NCBI GenBank assembly: GCA_016710015.1
Contig: JADJLR010000001.1
Coordinates: forward strand, 434,001-498,000
Direction: 5' to 3'
DNA length: 64,000 nucleotides
Source: Flavobacteriales bacterium
GTDB lineage: Bacteria; Bacteroidota; Bacteroidia; Flavobacteriales_F; PHOS-HE28
Part shown: piece by piece, positions 1 through 8,516 of the stretch
How positions within the stretch are numbered: the stretch's first letter is position 1
Layout: each line of letters begins with the position of its first letter
The notes under the pieces: generated by a model
Told to the model about the DNA's origin: nothing
What the model saw: the letters and a program-made list of their open reading frames with translations, nothing else
Database searches by the model: none
Translations under genes and position numbers: made by a program

Positions 1-1
1 C

Positions 2-637
2 ATGATACGCCGCACCGCCACCCTCGGCGGCAACCTGCTGTGCGAGAACCGCTGCTCCTTCTACAATCAGAGCGAATGGTGGCGTGACGCCGTGGGCCGC
101 TGCCTGAAATGCGATGGCGATATCTGCATCGCCACCGGCGGACGCAAGGCTTGCTTCTCCAAGCTATCCAGCGATACCGCGCCCATGCTGATCGCCCTGG
201 ACGCGCAAGTGGAGGTGGCCGTTCCAGGGGATACGATCACCATGCCCGTGCGCGACCTGTACACCGGCGATGGCATGGCCCCCTTCGCACTGCCACCAGC
301 GGCGCTCGTGCAAGCGGTGTTGGTGCCGATGGGCCGCGGGTTCCGTACCGCCTTTCGCAAGCTGCGCCGACGCGAGGCCGTGGACTTCTCCTCGCTCACC
401 ACCGCCGTTTCCGTGGATGCCGCCGGCAAGGTGCGCATCGTGGTGGGTGCGGTGGACCCGGGGCCCGTGGTGGTGGAAGGCACTACGGCGGACGACCGTG
501 CGCAACTCATTCTCAAAGCGTTCAAGAAAGCCCGCGTGATCGACAACGACACCTTCCCAAGAACTTACCGGAAGGAGATGATCACCGTATTCCTGGAACG
601 CTGCTTTGCCGACATCGACGCTACAACGAACAACTAA
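2..637 (+). CDS. 4-hydroxybenzoyl-CoA reductase-type FAD/[4Fe-4S] subunit, 3' part
   Basis: This is the C-terminal 211 residues of a FAD-binding subunit of the xanthine dehydrogenase family; the gene starts upstream of the window and the first Met is internal. The TLGGN motif at residues 7-11 belongs to the FAD-binding fold. It is followed by a cysteine-rich loop with Cys at 14, 18, 34, 37, 42 and 51. The spacing of Cys18, 34, 42 and 51 (16, 8, 9) is the spacing I recall for the extra [4Fe-4S] cluster loop of the beta subunit of 4-hydroxybenzoyl-CoA reductase (HcrB), which plain xanthine dehydrogenases lack. In that family the subunit passes electrons between ferredoxin and the molybdenum subunit. 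The molybdenum and [2Fe-2S] subunits would lie outside the window. A hemerythrin gene follows after 11 nt. Confidence 0.8.
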   Translation: MIRRTATLGGNLLCENRCSFYNQSEWWRDAVGRCLKCDGDICIATGGRKACFSKLSSDTAPMLIALDAQVEVAVPGDTITMPVRDLYTGDGMAPFALPPAALVQAVLVPMGRGFRTAFRKLRRREAVDFSSLTTAVSVDAAGKVRIVVGAVDPGPVVVEGTTADDRAQLILKAFKKARVIDNDTFPRTYRKEMITVFLERCFADIDATTNN

Positions 638-648
638 AAAACACGACC

Positions 649-1182
649 ATGCACCAAGCCATCAACGCGCTCTACGAAGAGCATGTCATCATCATCCAAG
701 CCGCCGGTATCGCCCGCGACGCACGGCGGCTCATCGAAACCGAACCGGCCCGGTACGCCGGTACGATGCGTTCCCTGCTGACCTTCTTCCGCGAATACGC
801 CGACCAGTACCACCACCACAAGGAGGAGGATGTGCTCTTCCCCGAAATGGCCCAGCGGAATGAGCTGCTCGCCGACGGAGTGTTGCAGGAAATGCTGGAG
901 AACCACGCGGACTTCAGGGGAATGCTGGACGACATCGAGGGGCTGCTTCGCAAAGAGCGCTGGAGCGATGCCCAGGATGCGGTGGAGCGCTATTGCGAAG
1001 CCCTGCAGGATCACATCGCCGTGGAGAACGACGAGGTGTTCCATATGGCCGAAACGCTCCTTAATGCGGATGAACTGGACCGCGTCCGGTTCCGTTTTGA
1101 GGACGGGGACCGTGAACGGGGCGATGCACGCAAAGCGGAACTCGCCGCCATGCTCGATACGTTGACGACAGCGGACCTGTAG
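649..1182 (+). CDS. hemerythrin-like domain protein
   Basis: A 177-residue all-helical protein with the hemerythrin/HHE pattern of His and carboxylate ligands for a di-iron site: an early H in EEHVIII, HHHKEEDVLFPE in the middle, an ENHADF segment, and H-IAVENDEVF near the end. Proteins of this family bind O2 or NO or help repair iron centres; the role here is not known. The ATG at 649 was chosen because it starts 11 nt after the stop of the upstream gene and the HHE motif begins right after it; the longer open frame upstream is a shadow of the previous gene. It is one of three hemerythrin-fold genes in the window. Confidence 0.85.
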   Translation: MHQAINALYEEHVIIIQAAGIARDARRLIETEPARYAGTMRSLLTFFREYADQYHHHKEEDVLFPEMAQRNELLADGVLQEMLENHADFRGMLDDIEGLLRKERWSDAQDAVERYCEALQDHIAVENDEVFHMAETLLNADELDRVRFRFEDGDRERGDARKAELAAMLDTLTTADL

Positions 1183-1253
1183 TTGACCGGTTTACCGTGC
1201 TCACGCTCGGCGGGCGACGCTTGTTAGGAATTGATCGAAGTGCGGCCAGTTGC

Positions 1254-1766
1254 TCAGGGCAATTCGAAGCGCGTTTCCCAGCGTTCGCCGGTGCTCACGC
1301 ATTCAGCTTCCACCACCAGGAACTCATCCTTGTCCTCGTGCGCCAGACGTCGCGTACGCACGATGTTCTCACCCTCTCGTCCGGCAATGGCACCGCCATC
1401 GATGCGATCGCCACAACGTGGCAGGAATGGAAAGCGCAACGTGATGAGCTGATCGGTATCGGTGACCAGCCCCATGGCCGTATCGAACAACACGCTTTCG
1501 AACTTTTCGAGCAGGTCCTCATCGCGCAGCTTGGCCCGCTCATCGGGCTTGAGCCCGGCAAGCCATGCATGCAGCCCTTCGACCGCTCCCTTGGCCACTT
1601 TCTCCTGTACGGTAGTGGGGAATGGTGATCGCACATGCCCATGGTCCGCGAACCAATAGGCTACTGCTTGAACCACCAGTTCACTGTCCTTTAGCTGCTC
1701 CTTCGTAGGCAACTCAGCGGTCACTTCCGGTTCTTTGGTGTCCTTCCTATCCATCACGATCGCCAT
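1254..1766 (-). CDS. hypothetical protein, 170 aa
   Basis: I do not recognise this protein. It is soluble in appearance, with no signal peptide or membrane segment. An acidic and lysine-rich N-terminus is followed by a predicted helical middle (residues about 25-95) and a beta-rich C-terminal part with charged strands ending ETRFELP. Met5 is an alternative start. It lies alone between the hemerythrin and narK regions and is transcribed away from narK. A TGATN4GTCA box (1852-1863) lies upstream with a TACCTTCG element on the minus strand at 1820-1827, so it may share the anaerobic regulon of its neighbours. Confidence 0.6.
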   Translation of the reverse strand: MAIVMDRKDTKEPEVTAELPTKEQLKDSELVVQAVAYWFADHGHVRSPFPTTVQEKVAKGAVEGLHAWLAGLKPDERAKLRDEDLLEKFESVLFDTAMGLVTDTDQLITLRFPFLPRCGDRIDGGAIAGREGENIVRTRRLAHEDKDEFLVVEAECVSTGERWETRFELP

Positions 1767-2200
1767 TTATCGGGACACGACCCTTGGGCCGAATTCCCTT
1801 TGTATGCTGTTGTGCCCCGCGAAGGTATGCGGAATGCACGGATCCATTTCGTGATGTCCGTCATCTTGATCAACCCTCCCTTTCGACGGCCCATTCCATC
1901 GAACACGTGTTCAGGGATGTTGCGAGACCGGTCTCCCGTATCACTACCATCGATCAGTGCAAGCGGACGGCGCGATGGTTCACAAGACCCAAACTGAGAA
2001 CGCTGCAGATGCCATGTACTACGCGGATACACCCAAGTACCAACCGAGACTCGTCGTGATGCGACGCTACCAGGGTGGCCGGTGACCCTTCGCACAAGCC
2101 CGGTTCCTTGGAATACAACCGTAGACCCCAATGCCTCTGCGACCGATCGATCAGGCTTGATGGCGGAAGAGTCGTGTGGCGATCCGCATCGTTGCATTGT
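1767..2200. other. intergenic regulatory region
   Basis: About 430 bases without a convincing gene. Short open frames on both strands have no recognisable protein features. The left part carries the predicted promoter of the 170-aa gene; I see nothing clear in the central part (about 1900-2195). Confidence 0.5.
1820..1864 (-). promoter_or_regulatory. predicted promoter of the 170-aa gene with Fnr-type box
   Basis: On the minus strand a near-palindrome TGATGTCCGTCA (1852-1863) matches TGAC-N4-GTCA with one change. TACCTTCG (1827-1820), one base from TAnnTTTG, lies about 30 nt downstream of the box centre. That is close to the geometry at the norC and narK promoters, though two bases longer. 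Confidence 0.4.
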
Positions 2201-2243
2201 ATGATATCCGTCATATTTTACTCTTCAACGAGGTCTACATTCG
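2201..2243 (+). promoter_or_regulatory. predicted narK promoter with Fnr-type box
   Basis: ATGATATCCGTCAT at 2201-2214 is a near-perfect inverted repeat (TGAT/GTCA half-sites, N4). TACATTCG at 2236-2243 differs from TAnnTTTG by one base, and its first base is 28.5 nt from the box centre, the same as at norC. Transcription would begin near 2250, just ahead of the short ORF at 2265. The box would sit near -41, the class II activator position for Crp/Fnr proteins. Confidence 0.6.
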
Positions 2244-2264
2244 TGGCCATCAAACGATACGGCC

Positions 2265-2417
2265 ATGGGAAAGACGCGCATTGAATTGCTGGACTTTTCA
2301 CCAGAACGTATGCCGATCCCGCATTACACGTGGATCGCCTTCTTCCTCACCTTCTTCGTGTGGTCCGATCTGCCTTCGCAGGCCACCACCATGTTGATAA
2401 ACCTCGCTGAACGATGA
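2265..2417 (+). CDS. 50-aa ORF resembling a truncated NarK N-terminus
   Basis: A short frame of 50 residues beginning MGKTRIELLDFSPERM and continuing into one hydrophobic segment (WIAFFLTFFVW, residues 23-33). From memory this resembles the first 30 or so residues of NarK-type nitrate/nitrite transporters, where an ELLDF-like start leads into TM1. After the Trp the resemblance stops. The stop codon overlaps the ATG of the next gene (ATGA), which suggests translational coupling. It is the first frame after the predicted start of transcription. It could be a decayed transporter start, a deletion scar or a small membrane/leader peptide; I cannot choose between them from sequence alone. Confidence 0.5.
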   Translation: MGKTRIELLDFSPERMPIPHYTWIAFFLTFFVWSDLPSQATTMLINLAER

Positions 2418-3883
2418 ACACGATGGAAGTAGCAACGGGCAAGTCGCATCGCATGCTGACCTTGAACACGCTGGCATTCACCCTTTGCTTCGCGGCTTGG
2501 ATGCTGAATGGTGTCTTGGTCACCTTCTTGGTAGACCATTCCGTATTCCAATGGAGCACGGTCCAAGTGGGTTGGCTTCTGGGCATCCCGGTGCTCACAG
2601 GTTCCATCTTCCGGCTACCCATGGGCATTCTCACGGATCGTTTCGGCGGCAAATGGGTGTTCACTCTGCTGCTCATCGCGTCCGCCATCCCCATGTATCT
2701 CCTTTCCCATGTGGACTCCTTCTTTGGTTTCGTGTTGATGAGCTTTGGGTTCGGCCTTACGGGAGCTGGTTTCGCCGTGGGGATCGCCAACACCTCGGTA
2801 TGGTACCCCAAGCGGCAACAGGGCTTCGCCTTGGGCATTTTTGGTGCGGGCAATGCGGGTGCGGCCCTCACCACCCTCTTCGCGCCAACCTTGCTATTGT
2901 ACCTCACCCATGATGGAGCGGACCTAGAAGGTTGGCGTCAGCTACCCCGGCTCTATGCCGCAGGGTTGTTGGTCATGGCCATCGTGTTCGCCATGTTCAC
3001 CGAGAACCGCAAGCCCGTCGCCGAACCACGCACCGTAGCAAACCTTCTTAAGCCGCTCCGTGATGTGCGCGTGTGGCGATTCGGTCTGTACTACTTCCTG
3101 GTCTTCGGCTGTTTCGTGTCCTTCGCCCAGTGGTTGGTACCATACTATGTGAATGTGTACGGGATCTCCTTGGTACTGGCAGGATTGTTCGCATCGCTGT
3201 TCAGCTTTCCTTCCGGGGTGATCCGAGCCTTGGGGGGCTGGATGAGCGACAAGTGGGGTGCACGCCGGGTGATGTACTGGGTATTGGGTTCCTCGGTGGT
3301 GATCAGCCTGATGCTGACGGTGCCCAAGATGCAGGTGGTATCTCCTGGTCGCGGAGTGATAGCCCTTGCCGCCGGTACCGTGGAACATGTGAGCGACAGC
3401 CTGTTGCGGGTGAACGGTCGGGATTATCCCTTGAAAACGAAAAGTCATGGATTCGAGGAAGCGGACAGTAGGCAGCTGATCATGCCGACCAAGGAAAGCT
3501 GGCACCAGCCGGTGGTGAAGGCTGGCGACAAGGTGGAGAAACGGCAGCTATTGGCAAAGGGTGTCACGCAGATCTACTTCCAGGCCAACATGTGGGTCTT
3601 CACCTGCTTGGTCATCCTCATCGGTATCGTTTGGGGCATCGGAAAAGCAGCCGTATACAAACACATCCCGGAGTACTTCCCCACGGAGGTGGGTGTGGTC
3701 GGTGGCATGGTGGGTGTGATCGGTGGCTTGGGCGGTTTCTTCTGTCCGATCCTATTCGGGTACCTGCTGGATGGCACCGGGCTGTGGACCAGCTCATGGA
3801 TGCTCATGCTCTTGATCTCCGTGTTAAGCCTTTGGTGGATGAACACGGTCGTGAACCGCATGTTGCGCCGATCGCCCAACTGA
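2414..3883 (+). CDS. narK: NarK-type nitrate/nitrite transporter (MFS) with extra loop domain
   Basis: A 489-residue major facilitator protein of the nitrate/nitrite porter family, which moves nitrate in or exchanges it with nitrite across the inner membrane. The MFS loop motif GILTDRFGGKW lies after TM2, and a glycine-rich nitrate-signature-like stretch around residues 135-155 (FALGIFGAGNAGAALTTLFA) is present, with a second one near the end (GGMVGVIGGLGGFF). Between two C-terminal-half helices there is an insert of about 80 residues (about 306-388) that is hydrophilic and reads like a barrel-sandwich fold (VKAGDKVEKRQLLAKG). The gene overlaps the 50-aa ORF and is followed 49 nt later by a second narK, so the two probably form one operon. 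Confidence 0.9.
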   Translation: MNTMEVATGKSHRMLTLNTLAFTLCFAAWMLNGVLVTFLVDHSVFQWSTVQVGWLLGIPVLTGSIFRLPMGILTDRFGGKWVFTLLLIASAIPMYLLSHVDSFFGFVLMSFGFGLTGAGFAVGIANTSVWYPKRQQGFALGIFGAGNAGAALTTLFAPTLLLYLTHDGADLEGWRQLPRLYAAGLLVMAIVFAMFTENRKPVAEPRTVANLLKPLRDVRVWRFGLYYFLVFGCFVSFAQWLVPYYVNVYGISLVLAGLFASLFSFPSGVIRALGGWMSDKWGARRVMYWVLGSSVVISLMLTVPKMQVVSPGRGVIALAAGTVEHVSDSLLRVNGRDYPLKTKSHGFEEADSRQLIMPTKESWHQPVVKAGDKVEKRQLLAKGVTQIYFQANMWVFTCLVILIGIVWGIGKAAVYKHIPEYFPTEVGVVGGMVGVIGGLGGFFCPILFGYLLDGTGLWTSSWMLMLLISVLSLWWMNTVVNRMLRRSPN

Positions 3884-3932
3884 TACAAGAACACTTTCAC
3901 ACCGAGACCTAAACCCGCTCAACCCCTTCACC

Positions 3933-5276
3933 ATGGCCACCTGGATCGAGAAATGGACGCCCGAAGACCCCGTTTTCTGGCGTGATGGAGGTAGCCGCAT
4001 CGCGTGGCGCACCCTGACGATCACCACACTGGCGTTGATCATCTCCTTCGCCACTTGGTTCATGGTGAGCGCTATTGCCGTGAAGCTCCCCGGCATCGGG
4101 TTCAGCTTCACCCAGAACCAACTTTTCTGGCTCACGGCCATGCCTGGCTTGGCCGCCGGTCTGCTGCGGATCGTTCACACGTTCCTGTTGCCCATTTACG
4201 GGTCGCGGCATGTGATCACCATCTCCACCATCATCAAGTTCATTCCGGCCATCGGTCTGGGCTTGGCCGTGATGGACCCCAACACCCCGTATTGGGTATT
4301 CCTGGTACTGGCCTTCACCGCTGGTTTCGGTGGTGGCGACTTCTCCTCGTACATGCCAAGTACCAGTCTCTTCTTTCCCAAAAGGCTGCAAGGAACAGCA
4401 CTGGGGATCCAGGCGGGCATCGGTAACTTCGGTGTGAGCGTAGCACAGTTCATGACCCCGGCGATGCTTGGTGTGGCCACCTTCGGCGCTGCGCAGGTGT
4501 TCACCCGACGTGATCCCGTAACCAAGGAAGCGCTGAGCACCTCGGAGATCTACCTCCAGAGCGCCGCCTTCTGGTATGTGCCATTGCTGCTGGTGTTCGC
4601 GATCCTTGCGTGGTTGTTCATCCGCAGTGTGCCGATCAGGGCCTCCTTCAAGGAACAGTTGGACATCTTCAAGGACAAGCACACGTTCTACTGCACTTTC
4701 ACCTACCTCATGACCTTCGGCGGGTTCTCCGGATTGGCGGCGATCTTTCCCTTGCTGATCAAATCGATCTATGGTGACTTCCCTGGTGCGCCTGACCCGT
4801 TGAAGTACGCCTTCCTTGGGCCGTTGATCGGTGCTGGCAGCCGCGTATTGTTCGGCTTCGTGGCCGACAAGACCGGTGGGGCTGTCCTCACCACCCTGAC
4901 CGGTATCGGCCTCATCATCGGCAGCGCGGCCATCGTGGGCTTGGGCCTTCTTACGCCCACCTCCGTTGAACAATTCCCGACCTTCCTCTACCTGATGCTG
5001 GCCCTCTTCTTCATCACAGGAATGGGCAACGCGGCCACCTTCCGCCAGTTCCCCATCATCTTCGGCCACAACCCCAGGCAGGCGGCAGGAGTGATCGGCT
5101 TCACTGCGGCTATCGCCGCCTTCGGCCCCTTCATCTTCGCCATCGCGGTAAGCGCTGTGATCACCGCCACGGGCAACGCCAACGGGTTCTTCATGGCCTT
5201 GGTGGCCTTCTTCGTCCTGGCCACCGCCATCAATTGGTGGTTCTACCATCGTCGCGGTTGCGCACGCCCCAGCTAG
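3933..5276 (+). CDS. narK: NarK2-type nitrate/nitrite antiporter (MFS)
   Basis: A 447-residue MFS transporter of the NarK2 type. It starts with the typical hydrophilic IEKWTPEDPVFW segment. The nitrate signature GFGGGDFSSYMPSTSLFFPK (about residues 130-149) is followed by GIQAGIGNFGVS. A second signature-like region (GMGNAATFRQFP) lies in the C-terminal half. Pairs of NarK1- and NarK2-type proteins, sometimes fused, are known in denitrifiers, where one may act as a nitrate/proton symporter and the other as a nitrate/nitrite exchanger. It follows the first narK after 49 nt and precedes the AhpD-like gene by 22 nt. Confidence 0.93.
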   Translation: MATWIEKWTPEDPVFWRDGGSRIAWRTLTITTLALIISFATWFMVSAIAVKLPGIGFSFTQNQLFWLTAMPGLAAGLLRIVHTFLLPIYGSRHVITISTIIKFIPAIGLGLAVMDPNTPYWVFLVLAFTAGFGGGDFSSYMPSTSLFFPKRLQGTALGIQAGIGNFGVSVAQFMTPAMLGVATFGAAQVFTRRDPVTKEALSTSEIYLQSAAFWYVPLLLVFAILAWLFIRSVPIRASFKEQLDIFKDKHTFYCTFTYLMTFGGFSGLAAIFPLLIKSIYGDFPGAPDPLKYAFLGPLIGAGSRVLFGFVADKTGGAVLTTLTGIGLIIGSAAIVGLGLLTPTSVEQFPTFLYLMLALFFITGMGNAATFRQFPIIFGHNPRQAAGVIGFTAAIAAFGPFIFAIAVSAVITATGNANGFFMALVAFFVLATAINWWFYHRRGCARPS

Positions 5277-5298
5277 ACCAATTCGAACAGCACACACC

Positions 5299-5649
5299 AT
5301 GGCAAACACGAACGACGACACCGGTACACCGGCAGCCTTCAAGCAATTCAGCACCCGCTTTCCGCAGATCGCGGAACGCTACGAAGCCTTGGGCAAAGCG
5401 GTACACGAACATGGCCCATTGAACGATCGCGAGCGTGCCTTGGTGAAGCTGGCCATCTCCGGTACGGCCGGGCTGGGCAGCGCATTCAAAACGCACATCC
5501 GGAAGGGCCGCGAGGCGGGCATCACGCGTGCCGAAATGGAACATGTGGTCCTATTGTTCCTGCCCACCATCGGCCTGCCGGCGATGATCCGTGCCATGCG
5601 GCTGATCGAACGCATGTACGCACCGAACGATGCGGGCACCAACCCATAA
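5299..5649 (+). CDS. carboxymuconolactone decarboxylase/AhpD-like protein
   Basis: A 116-residue protein of the CMD/AhpD fold. The characteristic helix pattern is visible (LNDRERALVKLAIS, HIRKGREAGITRAEMEHVV). Active AhpD-type alkylhydroperoxidases carry a CxxC motif before the His; here that segment (GTAGLGSAFKTHIRKG) has no cysteine at all, so peroxidase chemistry of the usual kind is unlikely. It lies directly behind the two narK genes and just ahead of a porin, so it probably belongs to the same transcript. Its role there is unknown. Confidence 0.8.
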   Translation: MANTNDDTGTPAAFKQFSTRFPQIAERYEALGKAVHEHGPLNDRERALVKLAISGTAGLGSAFKTHIRKGREAGITRAEMEHVVLLFLPTIGLPAMIRAMRLIERMYAPNDAGTNP

Positions 5650-5673
5650 CGAATGACCCTAAGCCTTGAGCCC

Positions 5674-6999
5674 ATGAAAATGGAACGCCCCCTCCTGCAC
5701 GCCGTGATGATCACCCTGTGCATCATGGCCCATCTTCCTTCTCAAGCCCAGTTCAGCGTTGGCGGGCAGATCCTGCAGCGCAGCGAATTCCGGAACGGTT
5801 ACGGCAAACTGATCGACACCGTTCAGGACCCGGCAGCCTTCATCGGACATCGCGCTCGGCTCCAAGTGACCTACACCCACGAGAAAGTGCGCTTCTTCGT
5901 GAGCGCGCAGGATGTGCGGACCTGGGGAAGTACACCGCAGATCAATGCTACGGATGGACTACTGTCCGTTCACGAAGCATGGGGCGAGATCCAATTGGAT
6001 TCGAGTTGGGTCCTGAAACTCGGTCGGCAGGAACTCAACTACGACAACAGCCGCTTCCTGGGGAACTTGGACTGGGCACTTCAGGCCCGTTCGCATGACC
6101 TCGCCCTGGTGAAGTATGAGAAGAAGAAATTCAAACTGCATTTGGGCGGGGCCTACAACGCCGATCGCGAATCGCTGGTGAACGAGCGCTACACGACCTC
6201 CCCCCAGTACAAGGCCGCCCAGATGCTATGGGCCGAACACAAGTGGGACCACCTTACCGTGAGCGCCCTGTTCTGGAACAACGGCTTGCAATGGGTGAAG
6301 TTGGACAGCTTGGGTGCGGTGAAGGAGCAAGGCATCCGCTACACGCAGACCTTCGGCCTACCGACCGTGCGCTATGAACGCGGCGGACTGACCCTTTCCG
6401 GATCCTACTATCATCAGATCGGCGAGGACGTGGGTAAGCGGACCGTGCAAGCCTACGATGCAGGCGTGCAGGGCTCGTACAAGTTCGAACTGAACAAGGA
6501 GAAGGGATCGGCCTTGCGCACCACCTTGGGAGTTGAGCTGCTTTCCGGAACGGCACAGGATGCCACGGACAACGTGAACCGCTCCTACAACCCGATGTAC
6601 GGCACCAACCACGCCTTCAACGGCTACATGGACCACTTCTACGTGGGTGGCCGCTTCGGAAACTCCGTAGGCCTCAACGACATCTTCCTCCGCGTGCGCT
6701 ACGACCTGAACAAGCGCACCTTCCTCTCGCTGAATGCGCATGAGTTGCAGGCCGCGGCCGATGTCGTAAAAGACGGCAAGAAGATGGACCGCAGGCTGGG
6801 CAACGAGATCGACCTCACGGTAGGACACTTGCTCAATGAGGTGGTCTCGTTCCAGTTCGGCTATTCCCAACTCTTCCAGACCGAGAGCCTCGAACGTGTG
6901 GAGGCGGTGCCTGCCCCGCCAGCACTGCAGAACTGGGCCTACATTGCCATCCTCTACCGACCCGGGATGAAGAACAGATTCTCCGGTGTCCAGTTCTGA
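5674..6999 (+). CDS. outer-membrane beta-barrel porin, alginate-export-like
   Basis: About 441 residues. A signal peptide (hydrophobic core LLHAVMITLCIMAHL, cleavage near SQAQ) is followed by alternating amphipathic strands rich in Tyr and Trp. Segments such as HEAWGEIQL, LKLGRQELNYDNSRFLGNLDW and YNPMYGTNHAFNGYMDHFYV resemble the alginate-export family of beta barrels. In denitrifying Bacteroidota such porins often accompany narK and may pass small anions across the outer membrane; that is inference. The ATG at 5674 (MKMERPL) gives a normal signal peptide; an in-frame ATG at 5653 is possible. It lies 24 nt after the AhpD-like gene. Confidence 0.8.
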   Translation: MKMERPLLHAVMITLCIMAHLPSQAQFSVGGQILQRSEFRNGYGKLIDTVQDPAAFIGHRARLQVTYTHEKVRFFVSAQDVRTWGSTPQINATDGLLSVHEAWGEIQLDSSWVLKLGRQELNYDNSRFLGNLDWALQARSHDLALVKYEKKKFKLHLGGAYNADRESLVNERYTTSPQYKAAQMLWAEHKWDHLTVSALFWNNGLQWVKLDSLGAVKEQGIRYTQTFGLPTVRYERGGLTLSGSYYHQIGEDVGKRTVQAYDAGVQGSYKFELNKEKGSALRTTLGVELLSGTAQDATDNVNRSYNPMYGTNHAFNGYMDHFYVGGRFGNSVGLNDIFLRVRYDLNKRTFLSLNAHELQAAADVVKDGKKMDRRLGNEIDLTVGHLLNEVVSFQFGYSQLFQTESLERVEAVPAPPALQNWAYIAILYRPGMKNRFSGVQF

Positions 7000-7037
7000 A
7001 CGAAGACCTCCGAACACTCCCTAATGACCCGACAGCC

Positions 7038-8387
7038 ATGAACCGAGTGCTCACTGCGGCGCTGATCACTACCCTTTTCGCCCCGCTTTTTGTTGTCGGG
7101 CAGACCATCACTTCCGTGTCCGATGGGTTGTTCTATTTCCCCACCACGTGGGATTGCCTATGCATCCCCGCACCGCAGAGCGGCCAGAACGTAGTGATCG
7201 ACCATGTGGTGACCTTGAACAATGCCATTGGTGTATATGGCGGCACGCTCACCATACACGGCCAAGGAGCACTGCTACAGGACGGAACGCCTCGCCAGCT
7301 CCACGTCAGTAACGGCGGCAGCGTGGTGAACCAAGGCCTATTCACAGTGGACCAAATATGGGTCCAGAACGGATCCTTCGACAATACCGGAACGGCCACC
7401 ATCCGCACCTTCTTCAATGAGCAAACGCTCACCAACGCGGGCCTCATCCTCGGCGTGGACAGTTTCCTGAACACCGGAGCGATCACCAACAGCACGGCAG
7501 CGATCATTGAGGTGGGAACCTTCCAGAACAACGACCAATTGCACAATCTCGGCACCATCCAGTTCGTGGACAGCCTCTTCAACACTGGATCGTTGCACAA
7601 CGATGTCGATGCCATGCTCCAGGCGGACAGCCTGTTGAACACCGGTAGCCTGATCAACGATGGGACCATGCAGCTCATATCGATGATGAACACGGGCGGG
7701 CAGACCAATACCGGCACCATCACAGCGAACGACCTGCTGAACACCGGTACGTTCGAGAACCATGGCAGCATGCTGTGCAACGGATCACTGGCGAACATGG
7801 GCAACATGACCAACCACACGGACGCTTCGATCCAGATCGAGGAGAGTTTCCTGAACGCCGACCAAGATCCGCCGGTCCCCTTCGGGCAGGCCCTGTTCAC
7901 CAACAACGGATCGGTGCATGTGGACCACAGTTGGTACAACTTCGCCAACATCGCGGGGGATGCGCCGGGATCGTTCATGGTACAGGACTCCACCGTGAAC
8001 GCCGGTGCCCTCACCGGCACCTTCGACCTGTGCGACATGAGCCCACAAACCACCGTTCCGCCGATCATCGACATCAACCTCGGCACGGTGGAACCCGGAA
8101 TCACCTATTGCACGCAGCCCAGTGGTATCGGTTCCGCGCAACGATCGGCACCCCTGTTCCGGTTCGATCCCTCCACCCGGATATTTACATTGGAACAACC
8201 ACAGCAGGACTGGCGCAACGCACACGTACGGGTACATGATGCCTTGGCACGCACGGTGTGCGACCTGCCCGTCCAAGGCAGCACCAGCATCCAGCTGGAC
8301 TTGTCCACGTTGCGATCCGGTGCCTACATGGTGACCGTGACGAGCTCTGCAGCCCCTCCATGGACAACACGGTTGGTGCTGCCCTGA
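7038..8387 (+). CDS. secreted Asn/Thr/Gly-repeat protein with T9SS-type C-terminal domain
   Basis: A 449-residue secreted protein. A signal peptide ends near VVGQ. The body (about residues 40-330) consists of irregular repeats of the type xxNTGxxxNxGxI, which suggests a parallel beta-solenoid. The last 80 residues (from about LFRFDPSTRIFTL, with LDLSTLRSGAYMVTV near the end) resemble the type A sorting domain that targets Bacteroidota proteins to the type IX secretion system. Its function is unknown; it is probably surface-attached or released. It lies 38 nt after the porin, so co-transcription is possible. Confidence 0.75.
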   Translation: MNRVLTAALITTLFAPLFVVGQTITSVSDGLFYFPTTWDCLCIPAPQSGQNVVIDHVVTLNNAIGVYGGTLTIHGQGALLQDGTPRQLHVSNGGSVVNQGLFTVDQIWVQNGSFDNTGTATIRTFFNEQTLTNAGLILGVDSFLNTGAITNSTAAIIEVGTFQNNDQLHNLGTIQFVDSLFNTGSLHNDVDAMLQADSLLNTGSLINDGTMQLISMMNTGGQTNTGTITANDLLNTGTFENHGSMLCNGSLANMGNMTNHTDASIQIEESFLNADQDPPVPFGQALFTNNGSVHVDHSWYNFANIAGDAPGSFMVQDSTVNAGALTGTFDLCDMSPQTTVPPIIDINLGTVEPGITYCTQPSGIGSAQRSAPLFRFDPSTRIFTLEQPQQDWRNAHVRVHDALARTVCDLPVQGSTSIQLDLSTLRSGAYMVTVTSSAAPPWTTRLVLP

Positions 8388-8516
8388 AGCTGTACGGATT
8401 ACTGATACCGGACAGCGGCACGTTCATGGCGCGTACCATGCCCGCTGGGAAAATCACTCGGATCACCCCACTTGCTGATACAAATCATATTTCACCTGCA
8501 CGCTTTGCCCATACTT

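Noticed and set aside
1754..2197. 147-residue minus-strand frame in the narK upstream region
   Set aside because: It has no family features, runs through predicted promoter elements and overlaps the start of the 170-aa gene.
3909..5354. 481-residue open frame on the minus strand opposite narK2
   Set aside because: It mirrors the codon structure of narK2, is low-complexity (Glu/Gly/His-rich) and has no family features.
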